Assembly (NCBI RefSeq): GCF_900176345.1 | Contig: NZ_FWXU01000010.1 | Span: 1 to 64,000 of the forward strand | DNA from: Rhizobium sp. RU36D | GTDB taxonomy: Bacteria; Pseudomonadota; Alphaproteobacteria; Rhizobiales; Rhizobiaceae | Length of the DNA stretch: 64,000 nt | Reading direction: 5' to 3' | In this document: positions 34,007-45,138 of the stretch, in pieces | Numbering within the stretch: position 1 is the stretch's first letter | Layout of the letters: each line of letters opens with the position of its first letter | The notes under the pieces: model-generated | The model's input: the letters and a program-made list of their open reading frames with translations, nothing else | Told to the model about the DNA's origin: nothing | Database searches by the model: none | Translations under genes and position numbers: made by a program

Positions 34007-34400
34007 GGTCGATCGTACCCTGGCGCGCATTGTTGCGGAACTGCAGTGCGATCAGCGTCGCCTTGATGGTCCTGAGCAGCCAGATCGACAGCCCGATCGT
34101 CAGCGGCCCCCAAAGGAGAATATGCAGCCAGATCGGCGGATGCAGGTTGAACTCGGTCCACAGCGCCAGGCCGAGCATCACGCAATCGGCGATGAGGATG
34201 ACGAAAATCGCCGGGCCATCGCCGGAATCGGCGAAGCTGTAATCCAGCCCGCAATTGCTGCAGGCCGGCTTGAGCTTCACCACGCCGTCGAATAAGCGCC
34301 CCTGGCCGCAGCGCGGGCAGCAAGCGGACAGACCCGCCTTGAGCGGCTCGACGGGGGCAAACATGGCAGCATCGTCACCCAGGGTCTTGTCGTCGCTCAT
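33999..34400 (-). CDS. DUF983 zinc-ribbon membrane protein
   Basis: The product is 133 aa. A zinc-ribbon-like N terminus (CCPRCGQGRLF, then CSNCGLDYSF) precedes two transmembrane helices (IFVILIADCVMLGLALWTEF and ILLWGPLTIGLSIWLLRTIK). DUF983 genes are regular neighbours of ctaE and surf1 in Alphaproteobacteria, so a role in oxidase assembly or copper handling is inferred. Its start overlaps the L,D-transpeptidase stop and its stop overlaps surf1, which indicates one transcript. Confidence 0.88.
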   Translation of the reverse strand: MSDDKTLGDDAAMFAPVEPLKAGLSACCPRCGQGRLFDGVVKLKPACSNCGLDYSFADSGDGPAIFVILIADCVMLGLALWTEFNLHPPIWLHILLWGPLTIGLSIWLLRTIKATLIALQFRNNARQGTIDHG

Positions 34401-34918
34401 GGCCTGATCTCGATCGGCGTGCCCACAGGCACGGAATTCCATATGATATCCATGTCGGCATTGGTAACCGCGATGCAACCATCAGTCCAATCGAAAAGCT
34501 GCGTCAAATAGGCCAGCCAGCCGAGATAGTTTTTCTGCCCGTGGATCATGATCATGCCACCGGGGTCCTCCCCCGCCGCGGCCGCGCGCCAGACATCCTC
34601 GGCATTGGGATAGGATACGTGAAGCGCCAGGTGATTGGCGCTATCGGGATTGCGCCAGTCCAGCACATAGCGTCCTTCGGGGGTGCGCTCGTCGCCTTCG
34701 CGCTGCTTGTGACCCTCGGGCTGAGCGCCGAGTGCTATCGAAAAGCTGGCCAGTACGGTCTCGCCCTGCATCAGGTCGAGGCGGCGTTCGGACTTGTCGA
34801 CGATGACGTGGCTGGCAACCGACTGGTCGGCCATCGCCGGGCTCACCGCGCAGGCTGCAGCGGCGATGAATAGGGCGGGCGCAAGCAGAAGACGGAGGTT
34901 CGCGATCATGGCGACCAT
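34397..34918 (-). CDS. L,D-transpeptidase (YkuD domain)
   Basis: The product is about 173 aa with a signal peptide (LLLAPALFIAAAACAVSPAM) and a YkuD domain: VIVDKSERRLDLMQGETVLA, then the catalytic signature HGQKNYLGW with DWTDGCIAVTNADMD (His and Cys). It should form L,D cross-links in peptidoglycan or attach a protein to it in the periplasm. It is coupled to DUF983 by ATGA and starts just after a terminator behind ctaE, an unusual place for a cell-wall gene. Start may be 34909. Confidence 0.88.
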   Translation of the reverse strand: MVAMIANLRLLLAPALFIAAAACAVSPAMADQSVASHVIVDKSERRLDLMQGETVLASFSIALGAQPEGHKQREGDERTPEGRYVLDWRNPDSANHLALHVSYPNAEDVWRAAAAGEDPGGMIMIHGQKNYLGWLAYLTQLFDWTDGCIAVTNADMDIIWNSVPVGTPIEIRP

Positions 34919-34940
34919 GATGGGAGGGATAGCGGGCAAG

Positions 34941-34966
34941 AAAAAGGCGGCCGCAATGCGACCGCC
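34941..34966 (-). terminator. Rho-independent terminator behind ctaE
   Basis: On the minus strand GGCGGTCGC pairs with GCGGCCGCC (one G-T pair) around an ATT loop and is followed by five T (34941-34945). It lies 31 bp past the ctaE stop, so most oxidase transcripts should end here. Confidence 0.85.
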
Positions 34967-34996
34967 CTGATATCAGTGCGAAGATAATCGCTTCGC

Positions 34997-35887
34997 TCAG
35001 CCGTGCGCCAGCGGCGCGCCCCAGCCACCCCAGATGTAGATGGCGAAGAACAGGAACAGCCAGACCACGTCAACGAAGTGCCAGTACCAGGCCGCCGCTT
35101 CGAAGCCGAAGTGCTGCTTGGCCGTGAAGTGACCCTTCATGGCGCGCAGCAGGCAGACGATCAGGAAGATCGTACCAACCAGCACGTGGAAGCCGTGGAA
35201 GCCGGTCGACATGAAGAAGGTCGCACCGTAGATCGAGTTTTTGAAGTCGAACGGAGCGTGCAGATATTCGTAGTACTGAACGTAGGAGAACAGGACACCG
35301 AGCGCGACGGTCAGGGCCAGACCGTTCACCAGACCCTTGCGGTCATTGTGAAGCAGGGCATGGTGCGCCCAGGTCACACAGGTGCCCGACAGCAGCAGGA
35401 TGACGGTGTTGTAGAGCGGCAGGTGCCAGGGATCGAGAACCTCGATGCCCTTCGGCGGCCAGGTGCCACCGGTAAATTCGACGCGGCTCGCCTGGATCGC
35501 TTCATTGGCGAACAGGCTGGCATCGAAGAAGGCCCAGAACCAGGCGACGAAGAACATCACTTCCGAGGCGATGAACATGATCATGCCATAGCGCAGGTGC
35601 AGCGATACGACCCGCGTATGATGACCTTCATTGGCTTCCTTGATCGTATCGGCCCACCAGCCGACCATCGTATAAAGCACAAGGGCAAGACCGATATAGA
35701 ACATCCACGGAGTAGCGACATTGAACTCAATGCCAAACCCGCTGATCTTCATTTCTGCGCCATTCAGCCAGCGCATGTAGCACACGCCGCCGAAGGTCAG
35801 GATGAAGGCACCGATAGAGGCGATCAGCGGCCATGGGCTCGGATCTATGATGTGGTAGTCGTGATTTTTCTGATGCGCATCGGCCAT
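34997..35887 (-). CDS. ctaE: Cytochrome c oxidase subunit III
   Basis: The product is 296 aa with seven transmembrane helices, the aa3-type subunit III that stabilises the oxidase and its proton uptake. Characteristic segments are DYHIIDPSPWPLIASIGAFI, FVAWFWAFFDASLFANEAIQ, and the C-terminal HFGFEAAAWYWHFVDVVWLF. It follows ctaG and is the last gene before the terminator at 34941-34966. Confidence 0.96.
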   Translation of the reverse strand: MADAHQKNHDYHIIDPSPWPLIASIGAFILTFGGVCYMRWLNGAEMKISGFGIEFNVATPWMFYIGLALVLYTMVGWWADTIKEANEGHHTRVVSLHLRYGMIMFIASEVMFFVAWFWAFFDASLFANEAIQASRVEFTGGTWPPKGIEVLDPWHLPLYNTVILLLSGTCVTWAHHALLHNDRKGLVNGLALTVALGVLFSYVQYYEYLHAPFDFKNSIYGATFFMSTGFHGFHVLVGTIFLIVCLLRAMKGHFTAKQHFGFEAAAWYWHFVDVVWLFLFFAIYIWGGWGAPLAHG

Positions 35888-35941
35888 GTCAGCAATCCCC
35901 GAATTTCAAATTCTCTCCAGAACCGGCATAGCCGATTCGTC

Positions 35942-36550
35942 TCACATTTTCGTTTCCAAGGCCTCACCTTTCCGCGGCAGTTCAGCGACCGGCTTCGCTG
36001 CCTCATGCGGATAGAAGGTGTAGGACAGGGTAATCGTCTTGATGTTCTTCGTTTCGACCGCCTTGGTGATATCAGGATCGACAAAGAAGACCACGGGCAT
36101 GTCCAGCGTCTCGCCCGGCTTCAACTCCGTTTCGGTGAAGCAGAAGCACTGGATCTTGTTGAAATAGGCTGCGGCCTCCATCGGCGTCACGTTGAAGATC
36201 GCCTGGCCGGTGGACGGCGTCGACGACTTGTTGGTCGCCTGGTAGGAAATCTGCACCGTTTCGCCGATCTTCAACTCGACCGACTTCTGCACCGGCTTGA
36301 AATCCCAGCCGAGACCGCTCGAGACATTGGCGTCAAAGGTGACCTTCATCGTCTCGTCAAGGATGACGCTCGAGGCCTGTTCGACGCGCTGAGTCGTGCC
36401 GTTATAACCGGTAACCTGGCAAAACAGGCGATAGAGCGGAACAGCGGCGTAGCTCATGCCGACCATGCCCGCCACGAAGAACAGGCAGGCCACGCCGATG
36501 GCGCCGTTGCTGCGAGACTTGCGCTTGTCGTCGATCGCGTGTTCGCTCAT
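35942..36550 (-). CDS. ctaG: Cytochrome c oxidase assembly protein (Cox11/CtaG)
   Basis: The product is 202 aa, a single-pass inner-membrane protein ([20 protein letters not shown]) with a periplasmic copper-binding domain. The copper motif CFCF is in [17 protein letters not shown], with [17 protein letters not shown] upstream and the FYPHEA end typical of Cox11. It delivers copper to the CuB site of subunit I. It starts 13 bp after the small coxF-like gene. Confidence 0.95.
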   Translation of the reverse strand: MSEHAIDDKRKSRSNGAIGVACLFFVAGMVGMSYAAVPLYRLFCQVTGYNGTTQRVEQASSVILDETMKVTFDANVSSGLGWDFKPVQKSVELKIGETVQISYQATNKSSTPSTGQAIFNVTPMEAAAYFNKIQCFCFTETELKPGETLDMPVVFFVDPDITKAVETKNIKTITLSYTFYPHEAAKPVAELPRKGEALETKM

Positions 36551-36563
36551 CCGACTGCCTCCC

Positions 36564-36701
36564 TCAACCGCCCATTCCGCTGATCTTGACCAGCGTCACG
36601 ATATAGAAAATCACGCAGAGCACCCCCAGCACCACGCCCAGCGCAATATTGCGGCCACGGCGGGACTTTCTCTGCTGCTCGTTGAGCTTCACGGTTTCCA
36701 T
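36564..36701 (-). CDS. Small single-pass membrane protein of the cox operon (CoxF-like)
   Basis: This 45-codon gene starts [18 protein letters not shown] and has one helix ([20 protein letters not shown]) ending KISGMGG. Its ATG overlaps the TAA of ctaB (36699-36703), and it ends 13 bp before ctaG. Small proteins with this basic-plus-helix layout lie between ctaB and ctaG in many Alphaproteobacteria and are called CoxF or are left unannotated. The role in oxidase assembly is inferred from position. Confidence 0.8.
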   Translation of the reverse strand: METVKLNEQQRKSRRGRNIALGVVLGVLCVIFYIVTLVKISGMGG

Positions 36702-37648
36702 TACAACAGACCTCCGACAAACGCGCCGATGAATCGGTCGGCCAGCAAAGCGGAAAAGATCGCAAACAGATAGACGATGGAATAGGCAAACATCTTCTTG
36801 GCTGCCACCATCTTCGTATCGCCGTCGGGCATGCGCCAGACGGCGATGGAACAGTAAATGAAGACAGCGCCGAGAGCAGCGGCGAACAGGCCATAGCCAA
36901 TGCCTGCCAGCCCGGTTGCAACCGGTGCCAACGTGGAGACCACCGTCAACACGGTATAGAGGAAGATCTGGCGCTTGGTGCTCGCCTCGCCGGCCACGTT
37001 GGGCAGCATGGGAACGCCGACAGAGCCATAATCGCGCATCTTGAACAGCGCCAGCGCCCAGAAATGGGCCGGCGTCCAGAAGAAGATGATCAGAAACAGG
37101 ATGGTGCTATCCAGCGATACGCCGCCGGTGACGCAAGCCCACCCAAGCATGGGCGGGAATGCGCCGGCAGCACCGCCGATGACGATGTTCTGCGGCGTCG
37201 AGCGCTTCAGCCACATCGAGTAGACGACGGCATAGAAGAAAATGGTGAAGGCCAGGAGACCGGCGGCGAACCAATTCACCACAAGGCCGAGGATCGAAAC
37301 CGAAAAGGCCGAGAGGATCAGGCCGAAGGCGAGCGCCTCGTTGGGCGCGATGCGGCCGGCCGGAATGGGGCGGCGCGCGGTGCGGGTCATCACCGCATCG
37401 ATATCGGCATCGTACCACATGTTAAGGGCACCCGAGGCGCCGGCTCCAACAGCGATGCAGAGAATGGCGATGGCGCCCAGCACGGGGTGGATGTGTCCGG
37501 GAGCGAGCACGAGACCGGCAAAGGCGGTGAAAACCACCAGCGACATGACGCGCGGCTTCAAGAGTTCGAAGAAATCGCGGGCTCCGGCTTCAGACAGGTG
37601 CAGATCTCCGCCCTGTTTCAACGCGCCGAATTCGTCGATGACTGTCAT
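36701..37648 (-). CDS. ctaB: Protoheme IX farnesyltransferase (heme O synthase)
   Basis: The 315-aa UbiA-type prenyltransferase converts heme B to heme O for the aa3 oxidase. It has about nine helices. The first Asp-rich motif is in [20 protein letters not shown] and the second loop reads [20 protein letters not shown]. It lies after ctaD with an 87-bp gap that contains a hairpin, and its stop overlaps the next small gene. Confidence 0.95.
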   Translation of the reverse strand: MTVIDEFGALKQGGDLHLSEAGARDFFELLKPRVMSLVVFTAFAGLVLAPGHIHPVLGAIAILCIAVGAGASGALNMWYDADIDAVMTRTARRPIPAGRIAPNEALAFGLILSAFSVSILGLVVNWFAAGLLAFTIFFYAVVYSMWLKRSTPQNIVIGGAAGAFPPMLGWACVTGGVSLDSTILFLIIFFWTPAHFWALALFKMRDYGSVGVPMLPNVAGEASTKRQIFLYTVLTVVSTLAPVATGLAGIGYGLFAAALGAVFIYCSIAVWRMPDGDTKMVAAKKMFAYSIVYLFAIFSALLADRFIGAFVGGLL

Positions 37649-37681
37649 TTATTCCGTCCCGATCACGCTTTTCTGCGATCT

Positions 37682-37710
37682 GCGCCGCGCTGGCCTAACC
37701 ACCGCGGCGC
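37682..37710 (-). promoter_or_regulatory. Hairpin between ctaD and ctaB
   Basis: GCGCCGCG (37682-37689) is complementary to CGCGGCGC (37703-37710) with a 13-nt loop. No T-run follows on the minus strand, so it looks like a processing or stability hairpin, not a terminator. It could set the ctaD to ctaB expression ratio. Confidence 0.45.
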
Positions 37711-37735
37711 TGATCTTGTTTTCAAGGCGACGCGC

Positions 37736-40331
<2,596 letters not shown>

Positions 40332-40655
40332 AACGTATCTCCCTCGAGCGTTTGACCCACATCAAATCGAAACGCAAAAATCATGCTATTAGAGCCGTTC
40401 AAATCACAGTTTGACCGCAATCGCAATATCTTGCCGGAAAAGCCTCTGCGGCATTTTTGCGCAATATCAAGTCGCGTCGTTCTGACGCGGCGGAGGCGCA
40501 TAGCTCACTGTGGATAACCGGCGACTTCACGACATCGACCTTTCGAATCCACAGTCCCAATTATGCCTTGTTCGCCGGGAAAAGAAAGCTTGGGGCTTTT
40601 CAATTGCCGACCCGGCGACAAGAATGCGCCGATGATTCGTTTTCCCGAGGTGCCA
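40332..40655. other. Divergent promoter region between ctaC and ialB-like gene
   Basis: This 324-bp interval has no convincing gene. It holds the FNR/FixK-type box at 40352-40365 and an AT-rich stretch (40366-40445) that should contain the ctaC promoter; a CTATTA (TAATAG on the minus strand, 40386-40391) is a weak candidate -10. The GAGG 6 bp before 40656 is the ribosome-binding site of the rightward gene. Confidence 0.5.
40352..40365 (-). promoter_or_regulatory. FNR/FixK-like box in the ctaC leader
   Basis: TTGAC-CCAC-ATCAA matches the TTGAT-N4-ATCAA consensus in nine of ten defined bases. It ends 21 bp from the ctaC start codon, which is too close for an activator at -41 and would fit repression of the aerobic oxidase under low oxygen. 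The role is inferred. Confidence 0.5.
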
Positions 40656-41189
40656 ATGGGTTTCAACAGTTTCGCCCGCGTCGTCCTGGCCGCTGCGGCC
40701 ATTGCCGTCAGCGGCAGCCAGGTCAACGCCCAGACTCCGGGCGTGGAACTGCAGAAGGGCACCAACAGATCCGACTACGGCGCGTGGTCGATGATCTGCG
40801 AGACGCCGGCAGGCGCTGCGGCAGAGCAATGTGCGCTGACTCAGTTTGCCATTGCCGACGACCGGCCTGAGATGGGCATTGCCATCAGCGTGCTGAAGAC
40901 GGCCGACCGGCAGAAGCGCCTGATGCGCATTCTGGTGCCGCTCGGCGTATGGCTCTATGACGGCGTGGATCTTTATGTTGATGGCACCAGCATCGGCCGC
41001 ACCTATTTCACCCGCTGCTATGTCGAAGGCTGCAATGCCGACGTGGTGATTGAAGACGAGTTGCTGAAGATCCTGCGCGCCGGCAAGGATGCCGTGTTTG
41101 CCTTCAAGGAATCGCCCGACCAGGAAAACCGCATCGGCATTCCGATCGACCTGTCCGGCTTCGGGTCTGGTTACGACGCGCTGCCCTGA
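40656..41189 (+). CDS. Invasion-associated locus B (IalB) family protein
   Basis: The product is about 177 aa with a signal peptide (ARVVLAAAAIAVSGSQVNAQ) and the IalB domain: RSDYGAWSMICETP, EQCALTQFAIADDRPEMG, LVPLGVWLYDGVDLYVDG and FTRCYVEGCNADVVIEDELL. Four Cys suggest two disulfides in the periplasm. The Bartonella IalB protein is linked to erythrocyte invasion, but rhizobial members are common and have no proven role. The start at 40656 has GAGG 6 bp upstream. Confidence 0.87.
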   Translation: MGFNSFARVVLAAAAIAVSGSQVNAQTPGVELQKGTNRSDYGAWSMICETPAGAAAEQCALTQFAIADDRPEMGIAISVLKTADRQKRLMRILVPLGVWLYDGVDLYVDGTSIGRTYFTRCYVEGCNADVVIEDELLKILRAGKDAVFAFKESPDQENRIGIPIDLSGFGSGYDALP

Positions 41190-41290
41190 CCATAAGTCGA
41201 CCGAGGTTTCGGATCCGCCCTTTGCCTCAGCGGCCTTGCCGCCTGCCGCCCTGAAGACTACATGGGGTGCATGCGCCCAAGGAGACCGAC

Positions 41291-42706
41291 ATGTCATCAG
41301 ACCTTCTGAACCTTTTCGATTGCGACGAGGAAACGCTTCGTGCCCACGTGGCGCAGGCGCTTGATGGAGCCGATGACGGCGAGCTCTTCATCGAGCATGC
41401 CCAGGCGGAATCGCTGATGTTCGACAACGGCCGCCTGAAGGGTGGCAGTTTCAACACCGACCAGGGCTTTGGGCTTCGCGCCGTGGCCGGCGAAGCGGTT
41501 GGCTATGCCCATGCCGGCGACCTGTCGGTGGCGGCGCTGAAGCGTGCTGCAGATGCAGTCGGTGCTGTGACGCGGGGGCATTCCGGCTCCTATGCCGCGG
41601 CCCCGCAGGGCACCAACAAGAAGCTCTATGGCGACGGCAATCCGATCGGCAGCCCGAGCTTTGAGGAAAAGGTCAAGCTGCTCTCGGAAATCGACGCCTA
41701 TCTGCGCGACAAGGATCCGGCTGTGCGGCAAGTGACGGCCAGCATCGCCGCTAGCTGGCAGATGGTGGAAATCCTGCGGGCCGACGGCCACCGCGTGCGT
41801 GATATCAGGCCGATGACGCGGGTGAACATTTCCGTCGTCGCCGGCAAGGGCGACCGGCAGGAGTCCGGGTCCTTTGGCCAGGGCGGGCGCATCGCGTTTT
41901 CCGACTTCCTGACGAGCGATAGCTGGCAGCGCGGCGCGGACGAGGCGCTGCGCCAGGCGCGCGTCAATCTTGAGGCCATCGAGGCGCCGGCCGGAACGAT
42001 GGACATCGTGCTTGGCAATGGCTGGCCGGGCGTCATGCTGCACGAGGCCGTGGGCCACGGCCTTGAAGGCGATTTCAACCGCAAGAAGACCTCGGCCTTT
42101 GCCGGACTGATGGGCGAGATGGTCGCCGCACCCGGCGTGACCGTGGTCGATGACGGCACGATCGACAACCGCCGCGGCTCGATCACCATCGATGACGAAG
42201 GCACGCCATCGGCCTATAACGTGCTGATCGAGAACGGCCGGCTGGTGGGCTATATGCAGGATCGCCAGAACGCCCGTCTGATGGGCATGAAGGCCACCGG
42301 CAATGGCCGTCGCCAGGGCTATGCCTACAAGCCCATGCCGCGCATGACCAATACCTACATGCTCTCGGGCGACAAGACGCCGGAAGAGATCATCGCCTCG
42401 GTGAAGAACGGCATCTATGCTGTTGCCTTCGGCGGCGGCCAGGTCGACATCACCTCGGGCAAGTTCGTGTTCGGCTGCACCGAGGCCTATATGATCGAAA
42501 ACGGCAAGATCGGCGCACCGGTAAAGGGCGTCATGCTGATCGGCAACGGGCCGGACGCGATGAAGCGTGTCTCGATGATCGGCAACGACATGGCACTCGA
42601 CACCGGCATCGGCAATTGCGGCAAGGCCGGCCAATGGGTCCCGGTCGGCGTCGGCCAGCCGCATCTGCGGATGGACCAGATCACGGTCGGCGGGACAAAG
42701 GCGTAG
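41291..42706 (+). CDS. tldD: Metalloprotease TldD
   Basis: The 471-aa product is the TldD half of the TldD/TldE protease, which trims unfolded peptides and matures modified peptides in other bacteria. The zinc motif HEAVGHGLEGD is intact, with VVDDGTIDNRRGSITIDDEG before GTPSAYNVLIENGRLVGYMQ and FVFGCTEAYMIENGKIGAPV near the end. No tldE (pmbA) gene is in the window. The ATG at 41291 is preceded by AAGGAG. Confidence 0.95.
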   Translation: MSSDLLNLFDCDEETLRAHVAQALDGADDGELFIEHAQAESLMFDNGRLKGGSFNTDQGFGLRAVAGEAVGYAHAGDLSVAALKRAADAVGAVTRGHSGSYAAAPQGTNKKLYGDGNPIGSPSFEEKVKLLSEIDAYLRDKDPAVRQVTASIAASWQMVEILRADGHRVRDIRPMTRVNISVVAGKGDRQESGSFGQGGRIAFSDFLTSDSWQRGADEALRQARVNLEAIEAPAGTMDIVLGNGWPGVMLHEAVGHGLEGDFNRKKTSAFAGLMGEMVAAPGVTVVDDGTIDNRRGSITIDDEGTPSAYNVLIENGRLVGYMQDRQNARLMGMKATGNGRRQGYAYKPMPRMTNTYMLSGDKTPEEIIASVKNGIYAVAFGGGQVDITSGKFVFGCTEAYMIENGKIGAPVKGVMLIGNGPDAMKRVSMIGNDMALDTGIGNCGKAGQWVPVGVGQPHLRMDQITVGGTKA

Positions 42707-42795
42707 TGCCAGGGGGCTGTCGGCGGTCTCACGCCGTCATGTTTGACAACTGCGGCCCGGACTCTATGATCTGAGCTGAGCCGAGGGTTTTTCCG

Positions 42796-43047
42796 ATGAC
42801 GACCGAGCGACTGCATATCGATTTGGATAGCAGCCTTGCAGCCGATGTCCGACGGCGCGTGAGCCAAAACGCGCGCTATCGCGATACAAGCGACTACCTC
42901 GAAGATCTGATACGGCGTGACCTTCAAAACCGTGACGCTGACCTGCGCTGGCTTCAGGAGAAGCTGGAGCCCGGCATGAGGTCTGACGATTCCGCATTCG
43001 TCACCGTGACGGCGAAAGACGTCATCGAGCGCAACAAGCATCGCTGA
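42796..43047 (+). CDS. Orphan ParD-like antitoxin
   Basis: The product is 83 aa with a ribbon-helix-helix N terminus (ERLHIDLDSSLAADVRRRVS, then YRDTSDYLEDLIRRDLQNRD) and an acidic tail. No ParE frame follows: the next ATG at 43049 opens only 17 codons before a stop. It may be a solitary remnant of a TA pair, or a regulator acting on other loci. Confidence 0.75.
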   Translation: MTTERLHIDLDSSLAADVRRRVSQNARYRDTSDYLEDLIRRDLQNRDADLRWLQEKLEPGMRSDDSAFVTVTAKDVIERNKHR

Positions 43048-43091
43048 CATGGTCCGGTATGGACATGCCCGCTCGCCTGGCGGAAGAGCTT

Positions 43092-43427
43092 TCAAGACCT
43101 GACATTCTGGATGGATGAGACAGCGGTCTCGTCGATCTTGAACCGCCACTTGCGTTCAATCGCCGCATCAAGGTCTATGCCGTGATGGCGGGCGAAGAGC
43201 AGGATGTGACCGAGAAGGTCGGCTGTTTCATCGGCGAGGGATTGATGCAGATCTGCCGCTGACCGGCCTTTTAGCCTTGCGCGGCCGCTGACGCGATTGG
43301 CGGCCTGGGTCAGTTCGCCGGTTTCTTCCAGCAATTTTAGCAGAAACCAGTCGCTGTCGCGCGTCAGCCCATGGCTGTCGGCATAGGCGGCGGAGGCCGC
43401 TTCAAACTTCTCCATCAGATCGCGCAT
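43092..43427 (-). CDS. MazG-like nucleotide pyrophosphohydrolase
   Basis: The product is 111 aa. The all-alpha NTP-PPase metal motifs are LLEETGELTQAA (ExxE) and DETADLLGHILLFARHHG (ExxD), typical of the small single-domain MazG-like or PRA-PH-type enzymes that hydrolyse nucleoside triphosphates to monophosphates. The natural substrate is unknown; house-cleaning of abnormal nucleotides is plausible. It starts alone, divergent from nothing obvious. Confidence 0.82.
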   Translation of the reverse strand: MRDLMEKFEAASAAYADSHGLTRDSDWFLLKLLEETGELTQAANRVSGRARLKGRSAADLHQSLADETADLLGHILLFARHHGIDLDAAIERKWRFKIDETAVSSIQNVRS

Positions 43428-43491
43428 CGAAACGTTCTCCTAACGTTCCGATTTCTGTCCGAGTCGGCTCGATCTGTCGAGCGTTTTGACC

Positions 43492-44850
43492 TCAGCCCTC
43501 GCCCGGCATCAGCAGGCACTGGTAGGATTGCTGGGTGAGGCTGTCACAGGCCTTGCGCGCCTCCTGCTCACTGGCAAAACCAACGAAGCGGGCGCGATAG
43601 AGTGTCGAGCCGCCGCTCTTGACCGCCTGCGTGAACGGTCGGCTGCCGGCCAGCGCCCGGACCTTGGACTGGGCGGATTGCAGGATAGATTGCGCGGCCT
43701 TCTCGCTGGTTGCCGCAGCGATCTGGATCTGCCAGCCGCTTGAGATTGCAGCGGCCTGGGCGTTCAGCGTGTTTGGAGCGGGCGGAGCGACCTGTGCCTC
43801 GATTGCAGCCACGCCCTTGGAACGGGGATCGACATAGGCACTGCCGTAGCGGGTGGCGGGAACGGGTGCAACGCTGGCGACGCTGACGGGATCGGACTCG
43901 ACCTCGGCAACGGCCACCTCGACGCCCTCATCGGCGGCGCGCGGCGCGAAAGCGGGAACCGGGACCTCGGCTATCGCCGCACGGCGGGCGGCCGCAGGCG
44001 CAGGCGCCTCAATCTCTGCCGGTGCAGGCTTGGCGGCGGCGATCATCTGGTCGCCCCTGCCCGCCTTGCCGATGGCGCGATCAATCAGTGCCTGCATGGT
44101 GCGGTCACGGCTGGCGGCGGTGCGACCGCCGAGCACGACGCCGATCACGCGGCGATCACCCACGCGCACGGCGCTGACGAGGTTGAAGCCCGAAGCATTG
44201 GTGTAGCCGGTCTTGATGCCGTCCATGCCTTCATAGCGATACATCAGGTTGTTGTGGCCGCGGATGCGCTTGCCGTTGAAGACGAAGCTTTCGACGGAGA
44301 ACATCTTGTATTCCCGCGGGAAGTCGCGGATCAGCGCCACGCCGAGGGTCGCCATGTCGCGGGCCGTGGTGACCTGAGCGGAATTCGGCAAGCCAGAAGC
44401 GTTCTTGAAGACGGTGCGGTTCATGCCGAGCTGGCGGGCGCGCTTGGTCATGGCCACGGCAAAGGCGCTTTCGCTGCCAGCCAGTTTCTCGGCCATGGCG
44501 GCGGCGGCATCATTGGCAGACTTGACGATCATGCCATAGACGGCATCGCGGACGGTGATCGAGCCACCGGCTTTAACGCCCAGTTTTGTGGGCGGACGGC
44601 TGGAGGCATATTTCGAGAACGGTACCTTGGTGTCCCATGTGAGCTTGCCGCGCTTGATGGCCTCGAAGGTCATGTAGATCGTCATCATCTTCGTCAATGA
44701 CGCGGGATGATTAAGAACATCTGCGTTCTCAGACGCAAGCACACGGCCGGTGCGCGCGTCGAACACGAAGTTCGCACTGCCCGCCAAGGCTGCACCGGAA
44801 TAGCACACAATCGCTACGATGAACGAAATGGCGATCGCTATTATCTTCAT
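43492..44850 (-). CDS. D-alanyl-D-alanine carboxypeptidase with SPOR domain
   Basis: The product is about 452 aa. After a signal peptide comes a class A low-molecular-weight PBP (S11 family) with SLTK (SxxK), SAN (SxN) and KTG in GMDGIKTGYTNASGFNLVSA. A Pro/Ala-rich linker (residues 270-375) leads to a C-terminal SPOR domain (WQIQIAAATSEKAAQSILQS, then SGGSTLYRARFVGFASEQEA) that binds denuded septal glycan. It trims pentapeptide stems at the division site. The start at 44850 is preferred to 44871. Confidence 0.93.
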   Translation of the reverse strand: MKIIAIAISFIVAIVCYSGAALAGSANFVFDARTGRVLASENADVLNHPASLTKMMTIYMTFEAIKRGKLTWDTKVPFSKYASSRPPTKLGVKAGGSITVRDAVYGMIVKSANDAAAAMAEKLAGSESAFAVAMTKRARQLGMNRTVFKNASGLPNSAQVTTARDMATLGVALIRDFPREYKMFSVESFVFNGKRIRGHNNLMYRYEGMDGIKTGYTNASGFNLVSAVRVGDRRVIGVVLGGRTAASRDRTMQALIDRAIGKAGRGDQMIAAAKPAPAEIEAPAPAAARRAAIAEVPVPAFAPRAADEGVEVAVAEVESDPVSVASVAPVPATRYGSAYVDPRSKGVAAIEAQVAPPAPNTLNAQAAAISSGWQIQIAAATSEKAAQSILQSAQSKVRALAGSRPFTQAVKSGGSTLYRARFVGFASEQEARKACDSLTQQSYQCLLMPGEG

Positions 44851-45138
44851 TGTCCCTCCGAATGCCGCCAACGCCGAAGCACTCGCCTGTCCGCATTTGT
44901 CTCAAAATTGAAATATACGGCATTTCCCTTGCGTGAAGATTTAGACATCAATGCAGCAACACAAAAACTAAATTGGAACAGGGTTAACGCCCCCCCCAAT
45001 TTCAGGGTGAACGAATCGCAAAGACCGGTCAGCGTTTTCTACCGGGGCGCATTTTTCCGGATACAAGGGCTTTACCTCAAGGATGGTTGAGGTTGTAGCT
45101 TCCCGTGCTCATCCGTATGAGCAAGGAAAGAAAGCGAA

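Noticed and set aside
35003-36583. 526-codon + strand frame opposite ctaE and ctaG
   Set aside because: It is the same kind of antisense frame, explained by codon bias of the oxidase genes.
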